Of a stretch of 64,000 nucleotides of DNA, positions 49,172-58,927 are shown in pieces. The translations under genes and the position numbers were made by a program. Each line of letters begins with the position of its first letter. The first letter of the stretch is position 1. The notes beneath the pieces were generated by a model. It saw only the letters and a program-made list of their open reading frames with translations. It ran no database searches and had not been told where the DNA came from. Source of the DNA: Planctomycetota bacterium (GTDB lineage: Bacteria; Planctomycetota; UBA1135; JACQFD01); contig JAEUHX010000047.1 of the NCBI GenBank assembly GCA_016792805.1, positions 1 through 64,000 of the forward strand, in the 5' to 3' direction.

Positions 49172-50809
49172 ATGAACGCTCCCCGCCCGATCTCGACCGC
49201 CCGAGGACTCGGAGCGTACGCCGTCTGCGGCGCACTGGCGTTCCTTTTCTTCCTTCGCCCGATTCACGACGACGACGTCTGGCTCCACTTCGCCGTCGGG
49301 CGCTGGATCCTCGACCACGGCGAGATTCCGCGGGTCGACCTCTTCTCCTGCACGGCGCCCGGCGTCCCCTACGTCGACCACGAGTGGCTGGCACAGGTGA
49401 TCACGGAGTGGGTGCGCGCCGCCTTCGGCCTCGGCGCGTTTCGCGCCCTCATGGCAGGGGCGGCTGCCGCAGCGTTCGTCGTGCTGGCGCGCACGACCCA
49501 TCGCCTGACGGGGAGCGCACTCGCGCCGATCGTCGTCACGCTTTCCGCACTCGCCTTTGATTGGCATCTCGCGAGGCTTCGCCCGCATCTATTGACATTA
49601 TTGTGCACGGCGATTCTGATCGACCGCTTCGTGGTCGCGGTGCCGAACACGCCCCTGCGCTCGCGCCGCGATGGGTTGCCTTCGGCCGGTGCTGCGGCGG
49701 GGCTCTGCGTGCTGATGGTCTTCTGGGGAAATGTGCATGCGGCCGCGGTGATCGCTCCGGCGATTCTCGGCGTGGCGACCATGGGCGCATGGATCGGAGC
49801 CGAGAGCGCGCGCGCCGCCCGCCTCGCGGTGCTCTCCGCGGCGAGCGCCTTGCTCCTTCTGGTCAATCCTTACGGATTCGACGTCGTCACCTACGCCTTT
49901 GAAACGCAGGGCATGGCGGAGCTCATCCCCGAGTGGAAATCGCCGCTCGTGCTCGTCACCGATCCTCGGGAAATCGCGCGCATGACGCCCGGTAACGACT
50001 TCCGCGCGACGCTCGCCATGTTGGCGCTGGCCGCAGCGGTGGTGTTTCCGCTTGCGATCTGGGCGCTGGTCGCGGCACGGCGCGCGGCGGCGCGCGGTGC
50101 GCCAGCTCCGGTCGATCCGGCGCTCGGAGCGGCGGGCGCCGCCCTTGTGGCGCTTGCATTCACGGCGAACCGCCACGACCTCTTCCTTTTTGTGGGTACT
50201 CTCTTTGCGGCCCACGCGCTCGCGGAGCTCGGCGCGTCGGGACCTCGGGCTGCGGGGCTGAGCCGAGGGCTCGGTGCTCTGGCGGGAATTGTGGCTTCTC
50301 TCGCCCTTGCCCGCGACGCCGCGCTGCGAATCCCTCTTTATGTGGAAGCCACGGGGAGCGCATTCGGAATCGTGTGGCCCGCCCATGAGCCGTTCGTTGC
50401 GGTCGATCTCGTCGAGAAGGCGGGGCTCGAAGGCGCGTGCCTGAATCGCCCGCCGTGGGGCGGATATCTGTTGTACCGTTGCTTTCCCAAGGTGACCGTC
50501 GCCTTCGACGGGCGCATCACAACGCTCGGCGCCGATGTGTACCGCGACATCCGCGACCTCATCGAAGGGCGGCGGACGCAAGAAGTGTTGGCGCGCTACT
50601 CCTTTGATTTCCTCGTGCTCCCCCCGTACGTGCTCGGCTACGGAAAGCCGCGGGAAGATCCACAATACCAGGCGCCGCAGCTTGGCGCCGACTGGGTGGA
50701 AGTGTATCGAGACCCCGACGTCGCCCGCGAGGGCTCCGCGGTCATCGCGCTCCGCCGCGGCAGCCCGCGCTTCGAAGCAAACCTCGCCCGCATGCGCGCC
50801 TTGAAATAG
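49172..50809 (+). CDS. Multi-pass GT-C-like membrane glycosyltransferase
   Basis: 545 residues. The first periplasmic loop reads FLRPIHDDDVWLHFAVGRWI, an acidic DDxW-H motif typical of GT-C enzymes and oligosaccharyltransferase-like proteins. About ten membrane helices follow, then a C-terminal soluble domain (VEKAGLEGACLNRPPWGGYL, FDFLVLPPYVLGYGKP). It probably transfers a sugar from a polyprenyl-phosphate donor outside the membrane. Divergent from the histidine kinase (74 bp apart). Confidence 0.78.
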   Translation: MNAPRPISTARGLGAYAVCGALAFLFFLRPIHDDDVWLHFAVGRWILDHGEIPRVDLFSCTAPGVPYVDHEWLAQVITEWVRAAFGLGAFRALMAGAAAAAFVVLARTTHRLTGSALAPIVVTLSALAFDWHLARLRPHLLTLLCTAILIDRFVVAVPNTPLRSRRDGLPSAGAAAGLCVLMVFWGNVHAAAVIAPAILGVATMGAWIGAESARAARLAVLSAASALLLLVNPYGFDVVTYAFETQGMAELIPEWKSPLVLVTDPREIARMTPGNDFRATLAMLALAAAVVFPLAIWALVAARRAAARGAPAPVDPALGAAGAALVALAFTANRHDLFLFVGTLFAAHALAELGASGPRAAGLSRGLGALAGIVASLALARDAALRIPLYVEATGSAFGIVWPAHEPFVAVDLVEKAGLEGACLNRPPWGGYLLYRCFPKVTVAFDGRITTLGADVYRDIRDLIEGRRTQEVLARYSFDFLVLPPYVLGYGKPREDPQYQAPQLGADWVEVYRDPDVAREGSAVIALRRGSPRFEANLARMRALK

Positions 50810-50814
50810 TGAGA

Positions 50815-50848
50815 GCGCCCGGCTCCGCTCCATGGCGGAACCGGACGC
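50815..50848. terminator. Hairpin between convergent genes
   Basis: GCGCCCGG-C-TCCGC pairs with GCGGA-A-CCGGACGC around a short loop, between the stop at 50809 and the convergent stop at 50879. One bulge/mismatch; no long T-run. Likely terminates transcription from both sides. Confidence 0.45.
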
Positions 50849-50878
50849 CCTGCTCGGCTCAACGAACCAGGACCGCGA

Positions 50879-53494
50879 TCAATTCAGCGGCGTCAGCTGG
50901 AGCGCATCGGAGGTGCTCAAGCCGAAGGGCGTGGGAGTGCAGATCGTCGGCGACCAAGCCCACAGAGCCTGGATGCCGAAGGTCTGCGACGCGAGCGCAG
51001 CCACGTTGGGAATCGGAAGCGCCACGGAGCCATGACCTGCCGAATCGGAAGGCATGTCGAGCGCAGCGATCTGTGTTGCCGCGAAGAGGTCGACATGTAA
51101 CATGACAAAAATCCCAAAGGGATCGCTTCCGGGGACATCCAGGGAATCGGTCAGCAGCGCAAGGCCCACGCTGTTGGCCGGCGCATGGGTGCAATGCACC
51201 TCAAATCCCGCGTTGCCGACCTCCGGAGATTGTTGAACTTCCAGGCGCTGGCTGCCGTCGCAGCCGGCGGTTGAAGAACCGTAACGCTCGACGCCGGCGT
51301 GAAGGACTTGCGTGCGATAGAACGGAATCACAGCGCCAGTTTTGATTGCGCAGAGGTCGCTCAATCCGTCGCCATTCCAATCGCCGCCGAAGAGCCCGTG
51401 AACAGCGTTTTCAATGGTGATATTCGACCGTGCCACGCTCGCATGCCCATCGGCTCGCACCGCTGCCCCGTTTCCATCCCCGAGGAAAACCTGCATGTTG
51501 TTGTTGATATCAAGCGCTGCGAAGTCGAGGTTCCCATCGAAATCGAGATCCTCAAAAATCGGCGTGCCGAAGAGCGTGGAGAGTCCGTACGACTGAACGA
51601 TCTGCAGCCCGGAGAGCCCAACTCCCTTGAGAATAGTGAGAGTTCCAGAGGAGATCCCCAGGAGTCCCGTCAACACGAAATCCTGGAGCCCATCGGCGTT
51701 GAGGTCCGCAGAGCCGACGCCGTAGCTGAATCCCCAGATCGAGATGACGGACTGAGAAGTGAGGAATGGAGCCGATGGGATCCCTTGGAGCGTGAGCGCA
51801 TTGGATCCATTGCCGCCTACGACCACATCGGAAATCCCGTCGCCACTGAAATCTCCGAGCGCGATGTCTCCGAGCGACATGCCGATCGGAGCAATCAACG
51901 TGTTCGAATACACAAAACTGCCGGATCCTGTCCCGAGCACGACATGAACCTGTCTCCCGAGTCCCTCGGTCGCGATGGCGTCGAGCGCACCGTCCCCATT
52001 GAGATCGCCGAATCGAATGCCCTTGGCATTTGTGCCACCTTGATTCGGAAGCGGCACACCCGCGAGCGGCTGAAGGTTCCCCAAGCCGTCTCCCAACACA
52101 GGATAAAGGTTGAGGCCGTCGTAGCTTCCGAGGTCGATGGCTCCATCACCATTGAGATCGCCCTCACGAAGCAGACCTCCCAAAAGTTGCGTCGAGGAGA
52201 CTTGTTGCATCGCGCTCCCGGAGCTCAGAAATACCGCAACTTGATAGTACTGGCCATCCAGCGAGACTGCGGCATCTGGCTTCTGATCACCATTGAAATC
52301 AGCGACGATCGCTCGGTCGAAACCCGCTCCGCTCAAAGGGATCGGAGCGTTCCCTGGGTGGAATCCGCCCGTGCGATCATTGGGGGAAACCTCGATCATC
52401 CCTGTGCCGACTCCCATCGTCACGATGTCCACAAATCCGTCCCGAGTGACGTCTTCGAGCAACGTGTAGCCCGAGGCGGAGCCGATGGATCTGCGCTCGG
52501 GCAATCCGAACGTGCCAGAGCCGGTCCCCCGATACAAATTCGACTCACCATACGTGATACTCGATGAAACGAGGATCGATCGAGCCACCGCGAGGTCTGC
52601 CTTCCCGTCAGAATCCACATCCGCAATTGCGGGCGCGTGGGTCCATCCGACTCCCAACAATGAGGGCGCTGGTGTAAGCGAGCCGCCGGCGGTGCCGAGC
52701 GAGATCGAGATCGGCACTCCGGCGGCAATTGTATAGGCGACGTCCGAGAGCGAATCCCCATTGAGATCGCCAGGTCGGACGAACAGCACACTCGCAGGCG
52801 CAGACGCCGAGAATCCTGGCGTGAGCTGCAGCGATCCGATCGATCCGGAGAGCACCGTCACAAATCCGCCGCCAGGGACGCCGCCCGCGACGAGGAGGTC
52901 GCTCACGCCGTCGCCGGTAAATTCGCCTTTCGCGAGCGCGGTGGGCTCAGCTCCGGGCAGAGAGAGCGTGAACGCGGACGAGAAGCCCCCGATGCCATTG
53001 CCCGCCATCACCGCCATGATTCCAGGATTGCTGCGCGCCGTGTACACAAGGTCGGCATCACCATCCTGATCGAGGTCTGAGAGAAGCACTGCCTTGCATT
53101 GAATCGCCTGTTGAATCGGTGGGGCCGTCGGGAATCCACTGCCGTTGCCCACGAGGAGGCGGATCTGGTTGTCGTAGAAGCCGCTCGCGATGAGGTCAAC
53201 CTCGCCATCCCCGTTGACGTCGCCCGCGGTCAGGTCGTAGAGGCCCGTGGGTCCTACAAAAAGAGTCTCGGATTCAAAGAGACCATTCCCCTTCCCGCGA
53301 AGGACGCCAATGTTGTAGACGCCGCCATTGATAACGTCGAGTTTTCCATCGTGGTCGACATCGACGAGCAGGCCGCGCACGGTCGAGAGGCTCGGCGAGA
53401 ACGATTGCGCAAAGTGATGTTGTGGATCTTGGGCAACTGCCGTGCTGCTCAGATACCCCAATGCCAAGAGCCCTGCGGACGCGGAGAGGATCAT
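50879..53494 (-). CDS. Secreted FG-GAP/VCBS repeat beta-propeller protein
   Basis: 871 residues with signal peptide (LSASAGLLALGYLSSTAVA|QD). Residues 35-730 contain at least twelve FG-GAP-like calcium loops, such as DVDHDGKLDVINGG, DVNGDGEVDLIASG, DLDQDGDADLVYT, DLNGDGAIDLGSYDG and DWNGDGLSDLCAIK. They predict two beta-propellers. The C-terminal 120 residues form a separate beta domain ending in LPIPNVAALASQTFGIQALW and a final DALQLTPLN, a domain I associate with many large secreted Planctomycetota proteins. Function unknown; extracellular. Confidence 0.88.
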   Translation of the reverse strand: MILSASAGLLALGYLSSTAVAQDPQHHFAQSFSPSLSTVRGLLVDVDHDGKLDVINGGVYNIGVLRGKGNGLFESETLFVGPTGLYDLTAGDVNGDGEVDLIASGFYDNQIRLLVGNGSGFPTAPPIQQAIQCKAVLLSDLDQDGDADLVYTARSNPGIMAVMAGNGIGGFSSAFTLSLPGAEPTALAKGEFTGDGVSDLLVAGGVPGGGFVTVLSGSIGSLQLTPGFSASAPASVLFVRPGDLNGDSLSDVAYTIAAGVPISISLGTAGGSLTPAPSLLGVGWTHAPAIADVDSDGKADLAVARSILVSSSITYGESNLYRGTGSGTFGLPERRSIGSASGYTLLEDVTRDGFVDIVTMGVGTGMIEVSPNDRTGGFHPGNAPIPLSGAGFDRAIVADFNGDQKPDAAVSLDGQYYQVAVFLSSGSAMQQVSSTQLLGGLLREGDLNGDGAIDLGSYDGLNLYPVLGDGLGNLQPLAGVPLPNQGGTNAKGIRFGDLNGDGALDAIATEGLGRQVHVVLGTGSGSFVYSNTLIAPIGMSLGDIALGDFSGDGISDVVVGGNGSNALTLQGIPSAPFLTSQSVISIWGFSYGVGSADLNADGLQDFVLTGLLGISSGTLTILKGVGLSGLQIVQSYGLSTLFGTPIFEDLDFDGNLDFAALDINNNMQVFLGDGNGAAVRADGHASVARSNITIENAVHGLFGGDWNGDGLSDLCAIKTGAVIPFYRTQVLHAGVERYGSSTAGCDGSQRLEVQQSPEVGNAGFEVHCTHAPANSVGLALLTDSLDVPGSDPFGIFVMLHVDLFAATQIAALDMPSDSAGHGSVALPIPNVAALASQTFGIQALWAWSPTICTPTPFGLSTSDALQLTPLN

Positions 53495-53670
53495 GCCGAT
53501 TCCAGCTTCGGGGTCGCCTGCGGTTGCGGTCGCAGCGCTCCCCCAACTCGGAGAATTGCGGAGCGAAACTACTCGGGAGCCGTAGCGACTCTATCCCGCG
53601 GGACTACTCGCCGGAAGGGCCCATCTGCCGAGTGCAGAGGCGCCGGCGGCCGCGCCCACTGCGGCTCCTC

Positions 53671-54882
53671 TCAGAGCCCCGTTCGCCGGAAGAAGATCCA
53701 GAAGCTGCAGGATGCGCTCACATAAAAGCAGGCGGTTGTGAGCATGGTCGGGACGTAATTGTTGCCGAAGCGCTCGAGCATGGCGCCGGCAATCCAGGCT
53801 GTCACAACCCAAGACGCGTTCCAGGCGAGCTTCGTGAGCGCGTTGGCTCGCTCACGCTGCTCGGGGGCCACAACGCGCATGATGAGCTGGTTGTAGAGTG
53901 GATAGGGCAAGTTCATAAATGCGCCGCGGATCAAGAATGCTGCCGCGGAGAGGTCGAAGCGCGTCGACCAGGCCAGCACCAGCACCCACGGCACCGACAG
54001 CAGCTCCGCCCCCACCACCGATCGGACGAGACCGAAGCGGCGCGCGAGCCAGGGGCTCAGCAGAAATCCGAGCGTCGTCGTCGCGGCGACGCCCGCATAC
54101 AGAACCGCAATGTGGGGCGCGGGTGTGGAAAAGCGGTCCTCAAAATAAAGGTTGAGATACGGAATGGTGAGGCCGGCGCCCGCGCCGACGAGGAAGAAAG
54201 GCACACAAAGCCGCAGCGCGAGACGCAGCGGAAGCGAGCCGTCCTTGGCCTTCTCGCCATGGAGCTCCACGGCCGCGCGCTCTTCGATGCGCAGGTAAGG
54301 AAGGAGGCTGAGGGCGATGAGGCACGCGCCCGACAGGAGCGCCCCGCGGTACGCGCCGGCTGCGCCCGTGCCAAGCTCACGAAAAAGTGCAAACGCTCCG
54401 CCGGCGAGAGCGCTGCCGGCGACCTGCGTGGCAGCGAGGATGGCAGCATCGATCCCAAACAGCATCGACATCCACCGCTCGGAGCCCTGGCGGAAAAGGA
54501 ACGGCCCGGAGCCCACAATTCGAAATGTAATGGCGAATCCAAAGAGCGCGGCGGCGGCCTGGCGCGCCCCGTCGGAGCGCACCTCAACGATCGCCACGAG
54601 CGCCGCCGCAGCCAGCACGGAGGCCCCCGCGAGCACGCGGCGCACCGGCTGGCGAGAGAGCAGCGGCCCCGCAACCATCGCGCCGAGAACGGTGCCGACG
54701 GCGCGCAGCGCGAGAATGTCACCAATGCGATTCTTGGGGAGTCCTTCCTCCTGAAGATACAGCGTTAGCAAGACCTCAAGAAACGCGGCTCCCGTCCCGA
54801 GGAGAAGGCATCCTAGAAAGAACCGGCGAACGGCAGGCGTCGCCTCGGCGATCGCCTGCAGAACCGAGCGGAGCGCGGTCAC
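53671..54882 (-). CDS. Major facilitator superfamily permease
   Basis: 403 residues from a GTG at 54882 that overlaps the upstream stop (GTGA). Twelve membrane helices can be traced from FFLGCLLLGTGAAFLEVLLT to ACFYVSASCSFWIFF, with an MFS-type loop LYLQEEGLPKNRIGDILALR near the start and an acidic/Arg central loop (LRIEERAAVELHGEKAKDGS). No substrate-specific motif is recognised. Its coupling to the TIM-barrel hydrolase-like gene suggests export or uptake of a glycan-derived compound; this is an inference. Confidence 0.82.
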   Translation of the reverse strand: MTALRSVLQAIAEATPAVRRFFLGCLLLGTGAAFLEVLLTLYLQEEGLPKNRIGDILALRAVGTVLGAMVAGPLLSRQPVRRVLAGASVLAAAALVAIVEVRSDGARQAAAALFGFAITFRIVGSGPFLFRQGSERWMSMLFGIDAAILAATQVAGSALAGGAFALFRELGTGAAGAYRGALLSGACLIALSLLPYLRIEERAAVELHGEKAKDGSLPLRLALRLCVPFFLVGAGAGLTIPYLNLYFEDRFSTPAPHIAVLYAGVAATTTLGFLLSPWLARRFGLVRSVVGAELLSVPWVLVLAWSTRFDLSAAAFLIRGAFMNLPYPLYNQLIMRVVAPEQRERANALTKLAWNASWVVTAWIAGAMLERFGNNYVPTMLTTACFYVSASCSFWIFFRRTGL

Positions 54883-57110
54883 CGCGGGCGGGCCGGCAGG
54901 AGCAGCCGATCGACGTCCGCCGCGGCGTGGGCGCCGACGACTCGGGCGGCGCGGCCCGCCAGCGCGAGCGTCGCCTCCGTGGGCCACGCGTCGACGAAGA
55001 CGCCACACATCCGCTCCCGTCCGGAAAGCGCCTCACAGAATGCCCGCCACGCTCGGGTTGCGCTGAGGGGCGAGCGCTCGCCGTTGCGCCGCCAGGGCGT
55101 CACCGCCGCTCCCTTCGTCGGCACATATCCAACATCGGTGATCAAGAATCCTTTCTGTTGTGTTGCTGCAAGCCCCGAGAGAATGTCGAGACGGCGGCGC
55201 GCCTCCGAGAGCAGCTCACCGTCATTCGCAGCGCCGGCACGCGTCTCGAGCGGGAAGTCGCCTGCCATGCTGAACAGATCCATCTGAGGCCAGAAGCTCA
55301 CAACTTGCGGCTCGTAGGCGAAGTCCTCCTCGCGCGTCCCCGGGCGCGTCTTCCCCGCCACGCGCCGCCAGCTCGCGCCATAGGTGAGCGGAATATCGGT
55401 GATCTCTTTCAGCGCTTCGAGATTGCGCGACCAGCATTCCGCGGATTCCTTGGAATACGACATGCCGCGCAACTCGACGCCGACAAAGAGCAGCGAAGCA
55501 CCGATCTCCTCCGCGAGGAGCGCGTCGTGCAGCAGCGATTCTTGAAGCCGCTCGAATGCCCGCGCTCGCTCCGCGTCGGACCGGCCGAACTGCTCGCCGA
55601 ACCACTGATCGCTCTCGACTCCCACGAATCGGGTGCGGAGCGCGACGGCGAGACCGCGGGCTCGGGCCGCCACAGCCGCTGCGGCAATCTCGCTCTCGAG
55701 CCACCGGCGCGGCGATGCGGACTCGGCGCCGAGCGTGTCGTCATAGGCCGCCGCCGCCGCGCGCCCGCCCGCGTCGAGATTTCTGTGAACTGTAAGCAAT
55801 ACGGCGTTGGCCCCGGCGGACGCGACGGCATCCCATTGCGCCGATCCAAAAGCCCCCGCCGCCGGGTCGACCGACTCCGGGAGCTGGAATCCCGCCCAGG
55901 GGCGCTCCGGCGTCGGCCCGGATGGGGCTGAGCGCGGCAGCTCGCGGGGCTCGCTGAAAAGTGACTTCCACACATCCTCGAGAGGAGCCTGCGCCGGGAG
56001 ATCCTCCGACCGCTGGTAGAAGGAACGGAATCGGTCGGTGCCGAGCTGCCTCGCGAGGGCGGCCACCATCCGCCCTGCGGCGGCCGACACGATGCGCGGG
56101 CTGCGCCGGCCGATCGCCCCCTCACCGAGGATCGCCTCGATCGGCTGCGCCGCGAGCTGGCGAAGGAGCTTCGCTTCTGTGACTCTCACTTTTGCGTCCC
56201 GCCCTGCCGTCCGTACGTGGTGCATCGCGCCGGCCTCAAGCCACCCTCGAGCTGCGACACCGAGCTCCGTGTCGATTGCCAAGAGTGCACAATCGGCGCC
56301 GCTCAGGGAGCTCTGCCCGTCGGACTCCACGGCGTGCAGGCGGCCTGCCACGCGATTGGCATGGACGGGACGGCAATCGCCTGTGAGACGCGCCTTCTCC
56401 GCCAAGGATGGATACAAAACCACTTCGACGGCGTCAGCGGGAAAGGAGCCCGTCAACTCGAAGAGACTCTGCAGCGCCTGCTCGCGGTCGCGCGCCAGCG
56501 CCAGACGACGCTCGGGCGGCACCGGAGGCTCCGAGCCCACGCCGCGCCATCGCCAGCGAATCCCCGATTCGAACCGCTCGGCGAGCGGCCCGATCGCCTC
56601 CGCCCAGCCCGGCCTCTCTCCGTCGCGCAGCGCGCGCACGCCGGGGCGCTCCGGAAAAGTAACTTCTCCGGCAAGGCGGCCGAGCGTGCCGGGCGCCCCG
56701 GCAAGCAGGGCCAGCACGGGCGAGCCGCCGGCCTCGTCGAATACCACCAAGGCGTCGGTCTGCCCCTGGAGCGCGATGCCGCCGACGGCGACGCCCCCGT
56801 CAGTCCACGAGAAGCGCTTGGGCGCAGGGATCGCCGCCCGAAGGGTTGGATCGGAGAAGGTCCCCACAACGCACAAAAGTGCATTCCCTTTCGAAGGCAG
56901 CCCATCGATGCGGCGCACCGGCCTCGCGTCCGTCGCGCGCAGCCTTTCGGCCAGCCGTTCGGCGGCGCGCCGCACGAGCGGCGGCGCCTTCGCGTCGCAT
57001 GCCACCGCGATGGACTCGCGGCTCTGCGTGAGAGTCCACAATTCGAAGTCGGATGCCGACTGCGCCTGCGCCGCAACAGCGAGCGCGAGCCACGCGATCG
57101 CGCGTTTCAT
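54879..57110 (-). CDS. Large secreted protein with TIM-barrel hydrolase-like C-terminus
   Basis: 743 residues. Signal peptide MKRAIAWLALAVAAQA|QSA. The N-terminal 400 residues are an alpha/beta region without a recognised family. From about 420 the sequence resembles GH113/GTA-type TIM barrels: FGSAQWDAVASAGANAVLLT, EIAAAAVAARARGLAVALRT, HDALLAEEIGASLLFVGVEL, LEALKEITDIPLTYGASWRR and EPQVVSFWPQMDLFSM. Catalytic carboxylates cannot be assigned with confidence. Probably acts on a polysaccharide in the periplasm or outside. Confidence 0.68.
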   Translation of the reverse strand: MKRAIAWLALAVAAQAQSASDFELWTLTQSRESIAVACDAKAPPLVRRAAERLAERLRATDARPVRRIDGLPSKGNALLCVVGTFSDPTLRAAIPAPKRFSWTDGGVAVGGIALQGQTDALVVFDEAGGSPVLALLAGAPGTLGRLAGEVTFPERPGVRALRDGERPGWAEAIGPLAERFESGIRWRWRGVGSEPPVPPERRLALARDREQALQSLFELTGSFPADAVEVVLYPSLAEKARLTGDCRPVHANRVAGRLHAVESDGQSSLSGADCALLAIDTELGVAARGWLEAGAMHHVRTAGRDAKVRVTEAKLLRQLAAQPIEAILGEGAIGRRSPRIVSAAAGRMVAALARQLGTDRFRSFYQRSEDLPAQAPLEDVWKSLFSEPRELPRSAPSGPTPERPWAGFQLPESVDPAAGAFGSAQWDAVASAGANAVLLTVHRNLDAGGRAAAAAYDDTLGAESASPRRWLESEIAAAAVAARARGLAVALRTRFVGVESDQWFGEQFGRSDAERARAFERLQESLLHDALLAEEIGASLLFVGVELRGMSYSKESAECWSRNLEALKEITDIPLTYGASWRRVAGKTRPGTREEDFAYEPQVVSFWPQMDLFSMAGDFPLETRAGAANDGELLSEARRRLDILSGLAATQQKGFLITDVGYVPTKGAAVTPWRRNGERSPLSATRAWRAFCEALSGRERMCGVFVDAWPTEATLALAGRAARVVGAHAAADVDRLLLPARPR

Positions 57111-57123
57111 ATCGCGCTCGCGC

Positions 57124-58848
57124 TCAATGCGGCCCGTCTTTGGCGAAGTCGCGCTTCGAGCGGAGGAAGCGCTCGCGCAGCATGCGGCGCACCTCGGCGA
57201 GGTCGGACTTCGGGAACCGTGTTCCGAGCGCTGATTCGTAAGCAATCAAGAATCGGAGCCGGTCGACCCGCGAGACGGTGCGCGGGCAGTCGTCGAGCTG
57301 CATCAGCGCACGAAGATACAATTCGCGCGGCATCGCAGGGCCGACGCTGCGCACAGCGTCGAGGTCGATGAAGTGGAATCGCGCCGACTCCCCGGAACTC
57401 TTCGGCAATTGCACCAAGATGTTCTTCGTCGCGAGGTCGTCGTGGAAGACGCACTGAGAATGCAGTTTTCCGACCGCGGCGCCGAGCTCCCCGAGAAAGC
57501 GCGCGCGCGCGCTTCGCGATGGGAACAGATCGGGAAAGCGCGCCGCGATTTCCCGCAGCGTCACCGATCCTTCGATGAGCTCGACGACGAGCGTCGCGCT
57601 GAGCGGCATGAGAGGCCCTTCCTCGATCAGTCCGTAGGCCTTCGGCGTCGGCACGCCTCGCCGCGCGAGCGCATGGGCTGCCTTCCAAGCGCGCCGGCCG
57701 CGGCTGCCGCGAACGGCGTCGACGAGGGCTCCGAAAAGTGAGCTCGCCCGCGTCCGCTTCACAAAAAAGCGTCGGCGCTCTCCGCGTCCATCATTGCCGT
57801 CCACCACAAATCCGAGATTGCGCCCTTCCGAATGCAGGATGCGCGCGCCAGCCGACTCAAGCGCGCGCTCGTCTTTTCCGAGGTGTGCGAGGGAGACGAG
57901 CATGTCGAGCGCCACGTCGCGCCGCCGAAAGATCCGCCTCGACGCCGAGCGCTCGACGGCAAATTCCGTGGAATCGACGAGGCAACGCCGATCGCGCGAC
58001 CGCTCGCGCTGCTCGTGAACCTCTCGCTCCGCCTCCAGCGACTCGCACTCGAAACGGCCAATCTCGGTGACCGGGAGCCCCGCCGCCGCCGCATATTTGC
58101 GCGCCAGCGCGGCCCGTTCGCTTTGCAACAAAACCTCGCGCAGCGAATGGATGAGCTGTCCCACGCGCAGCACTCGGGCCTCCTCGTCGGGGGCGCGCAG
58201 GCGCACGCTCGCGAGATCGAGCACCGCTAGCCGAAGGCCGTCGATGCCGCCTTCGGGGCTCGCAAAAACCAACAAATTCCCTCTGTGGCAATCGGTGAGA
58301 TCGACGCCGCGCGCGTGGGCCGAAGCCAGCGCTCGCGCCACGGCGGCCAGCGCGCGCTTGCGCTCCTCGTCCCGCAGCGCTGCCAGAAAGGCGTCGACCT
58401 GTGGCGCACCCGCCAGTTCCTCGAACGCCGTCAGCGTTTTCTGTAAGAATGGACCGTCGGACCACTCGGCATAACAAATCGGCGTCGGCGCGAGCACTCC
58501 CATGGCGCGCAGGGCGAGGCCGTTCTCATACTCGACGCGCGCATGGGATCGGCGAAGAACCGATTTGATGCGTTCGTAGCCGCCGAGCACGCGCTCCTGT
58601 TTCACATAAATCGCCGGCAGCGGCGCCTGCTCGGGGAGACGCACGACGGTGCGCTTGCGCCCCTGCTTCACGAGGCGCGCACCCGGCAAGCGCGCGGGAT
58701 CCTCGGCCCACCCGCGAAGGCGTGCGCGCACTTCGGCGGCCCGCTCAGACGACTCGATCACGAGCCGCGTCGGCTCCGCCCATGCGGCAGCCGGCTCCTC
58801 GACAGGGGGCGCGGCGAGCACGTGGGTTCCGGCTGCGGTCCGGGACAT
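57124..58848 (-). CDS. Tandem Kdo/WaaP-type sugar kinase fusion
   Basis: 574 residues carrying two kinase domains of the Kdo kinase/WaaP/RIO-like family. Domain 1 (about 55-270): YVKQE (Lys83), catalytic loop LTDCHRGN (Asp186, Asn191) and LDLASVR (Asp211). Domain 2 (about 330-550): RRFFVKR, VVELIEGSVTLREIAARFPD, HDDLATKNILV and FIDLDAVRS. Both keep the catalytic Asp, the metal Asn and the DLx metal motif, so both may be active. Family members phosphorylate lipopolysaccharide core sugars. The two-domain fusion is unusual. It lies 13 bp upstream of the hydrolase-like gene, in the surface-glycan district. Confidence 0.82.
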   Translation of the reverse strand: MSRTAAGTHVLAAPPVEEPAAAWAEPTRLVIESSERAAEVRARLRGWAEDPARLPGARLVKQGRKRTVVRLPEQAPLPAIYVKQERVLGGYERIKSVLRRSHARVEYENGLALRAMGVLAPTPICYAEWSDGPFLQKTLTAFEELAGAPQVDAFLAALRDEERKRALAAVARALASAHARGVDLTDCHRGNLLVFASPEGGIDGLRLAVLDLASVRLRAPDEEARVLRVGQLIHSLREVLLQSERAALARKYAAAAGLPVTEIGRFECESLEAEREVHEQRERSRDRRCLVDSTEFAVERSASRRIFRRRDVALDMLVSLAHLGKDERALESAGARILHSEGRNLGFVVDGNDGRGERRRFFVKRTRASSLFGALVDAVRGSRGRRAWKAAHALARRGVPTPKAYGLIEEGPLMPLSATLVVELIEGSVTLREIAARFPDLFPSRSARARFLGELGAAVGKLHSQCVFHDDLATKNILVQLPKSSGESARFHFIDLDAVRSVGPAMPRELYLRALMQLDDCPRTVSRVDRLRFLIAYESALGTRFPKSDLAEVRRMLRERFLRSKRDFAKDGPH

Positions 58849-58927
58849 GCGAAGAAAGCGTAGCGCAGGGATCGGCAGCCCGATGCCGCCGGTATAAATG
58901 ACCTATGAAGGCGGGGTGCGTGGGCGC

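Noticed and set aside
49098..49394. N-terminal extension of the histidine kinase
   Set aside because: Would overlap the divergent 49172 gene and is Arg/Gly-rich; the TTG at 49097 has a ribosome site right before the first membrane helix.
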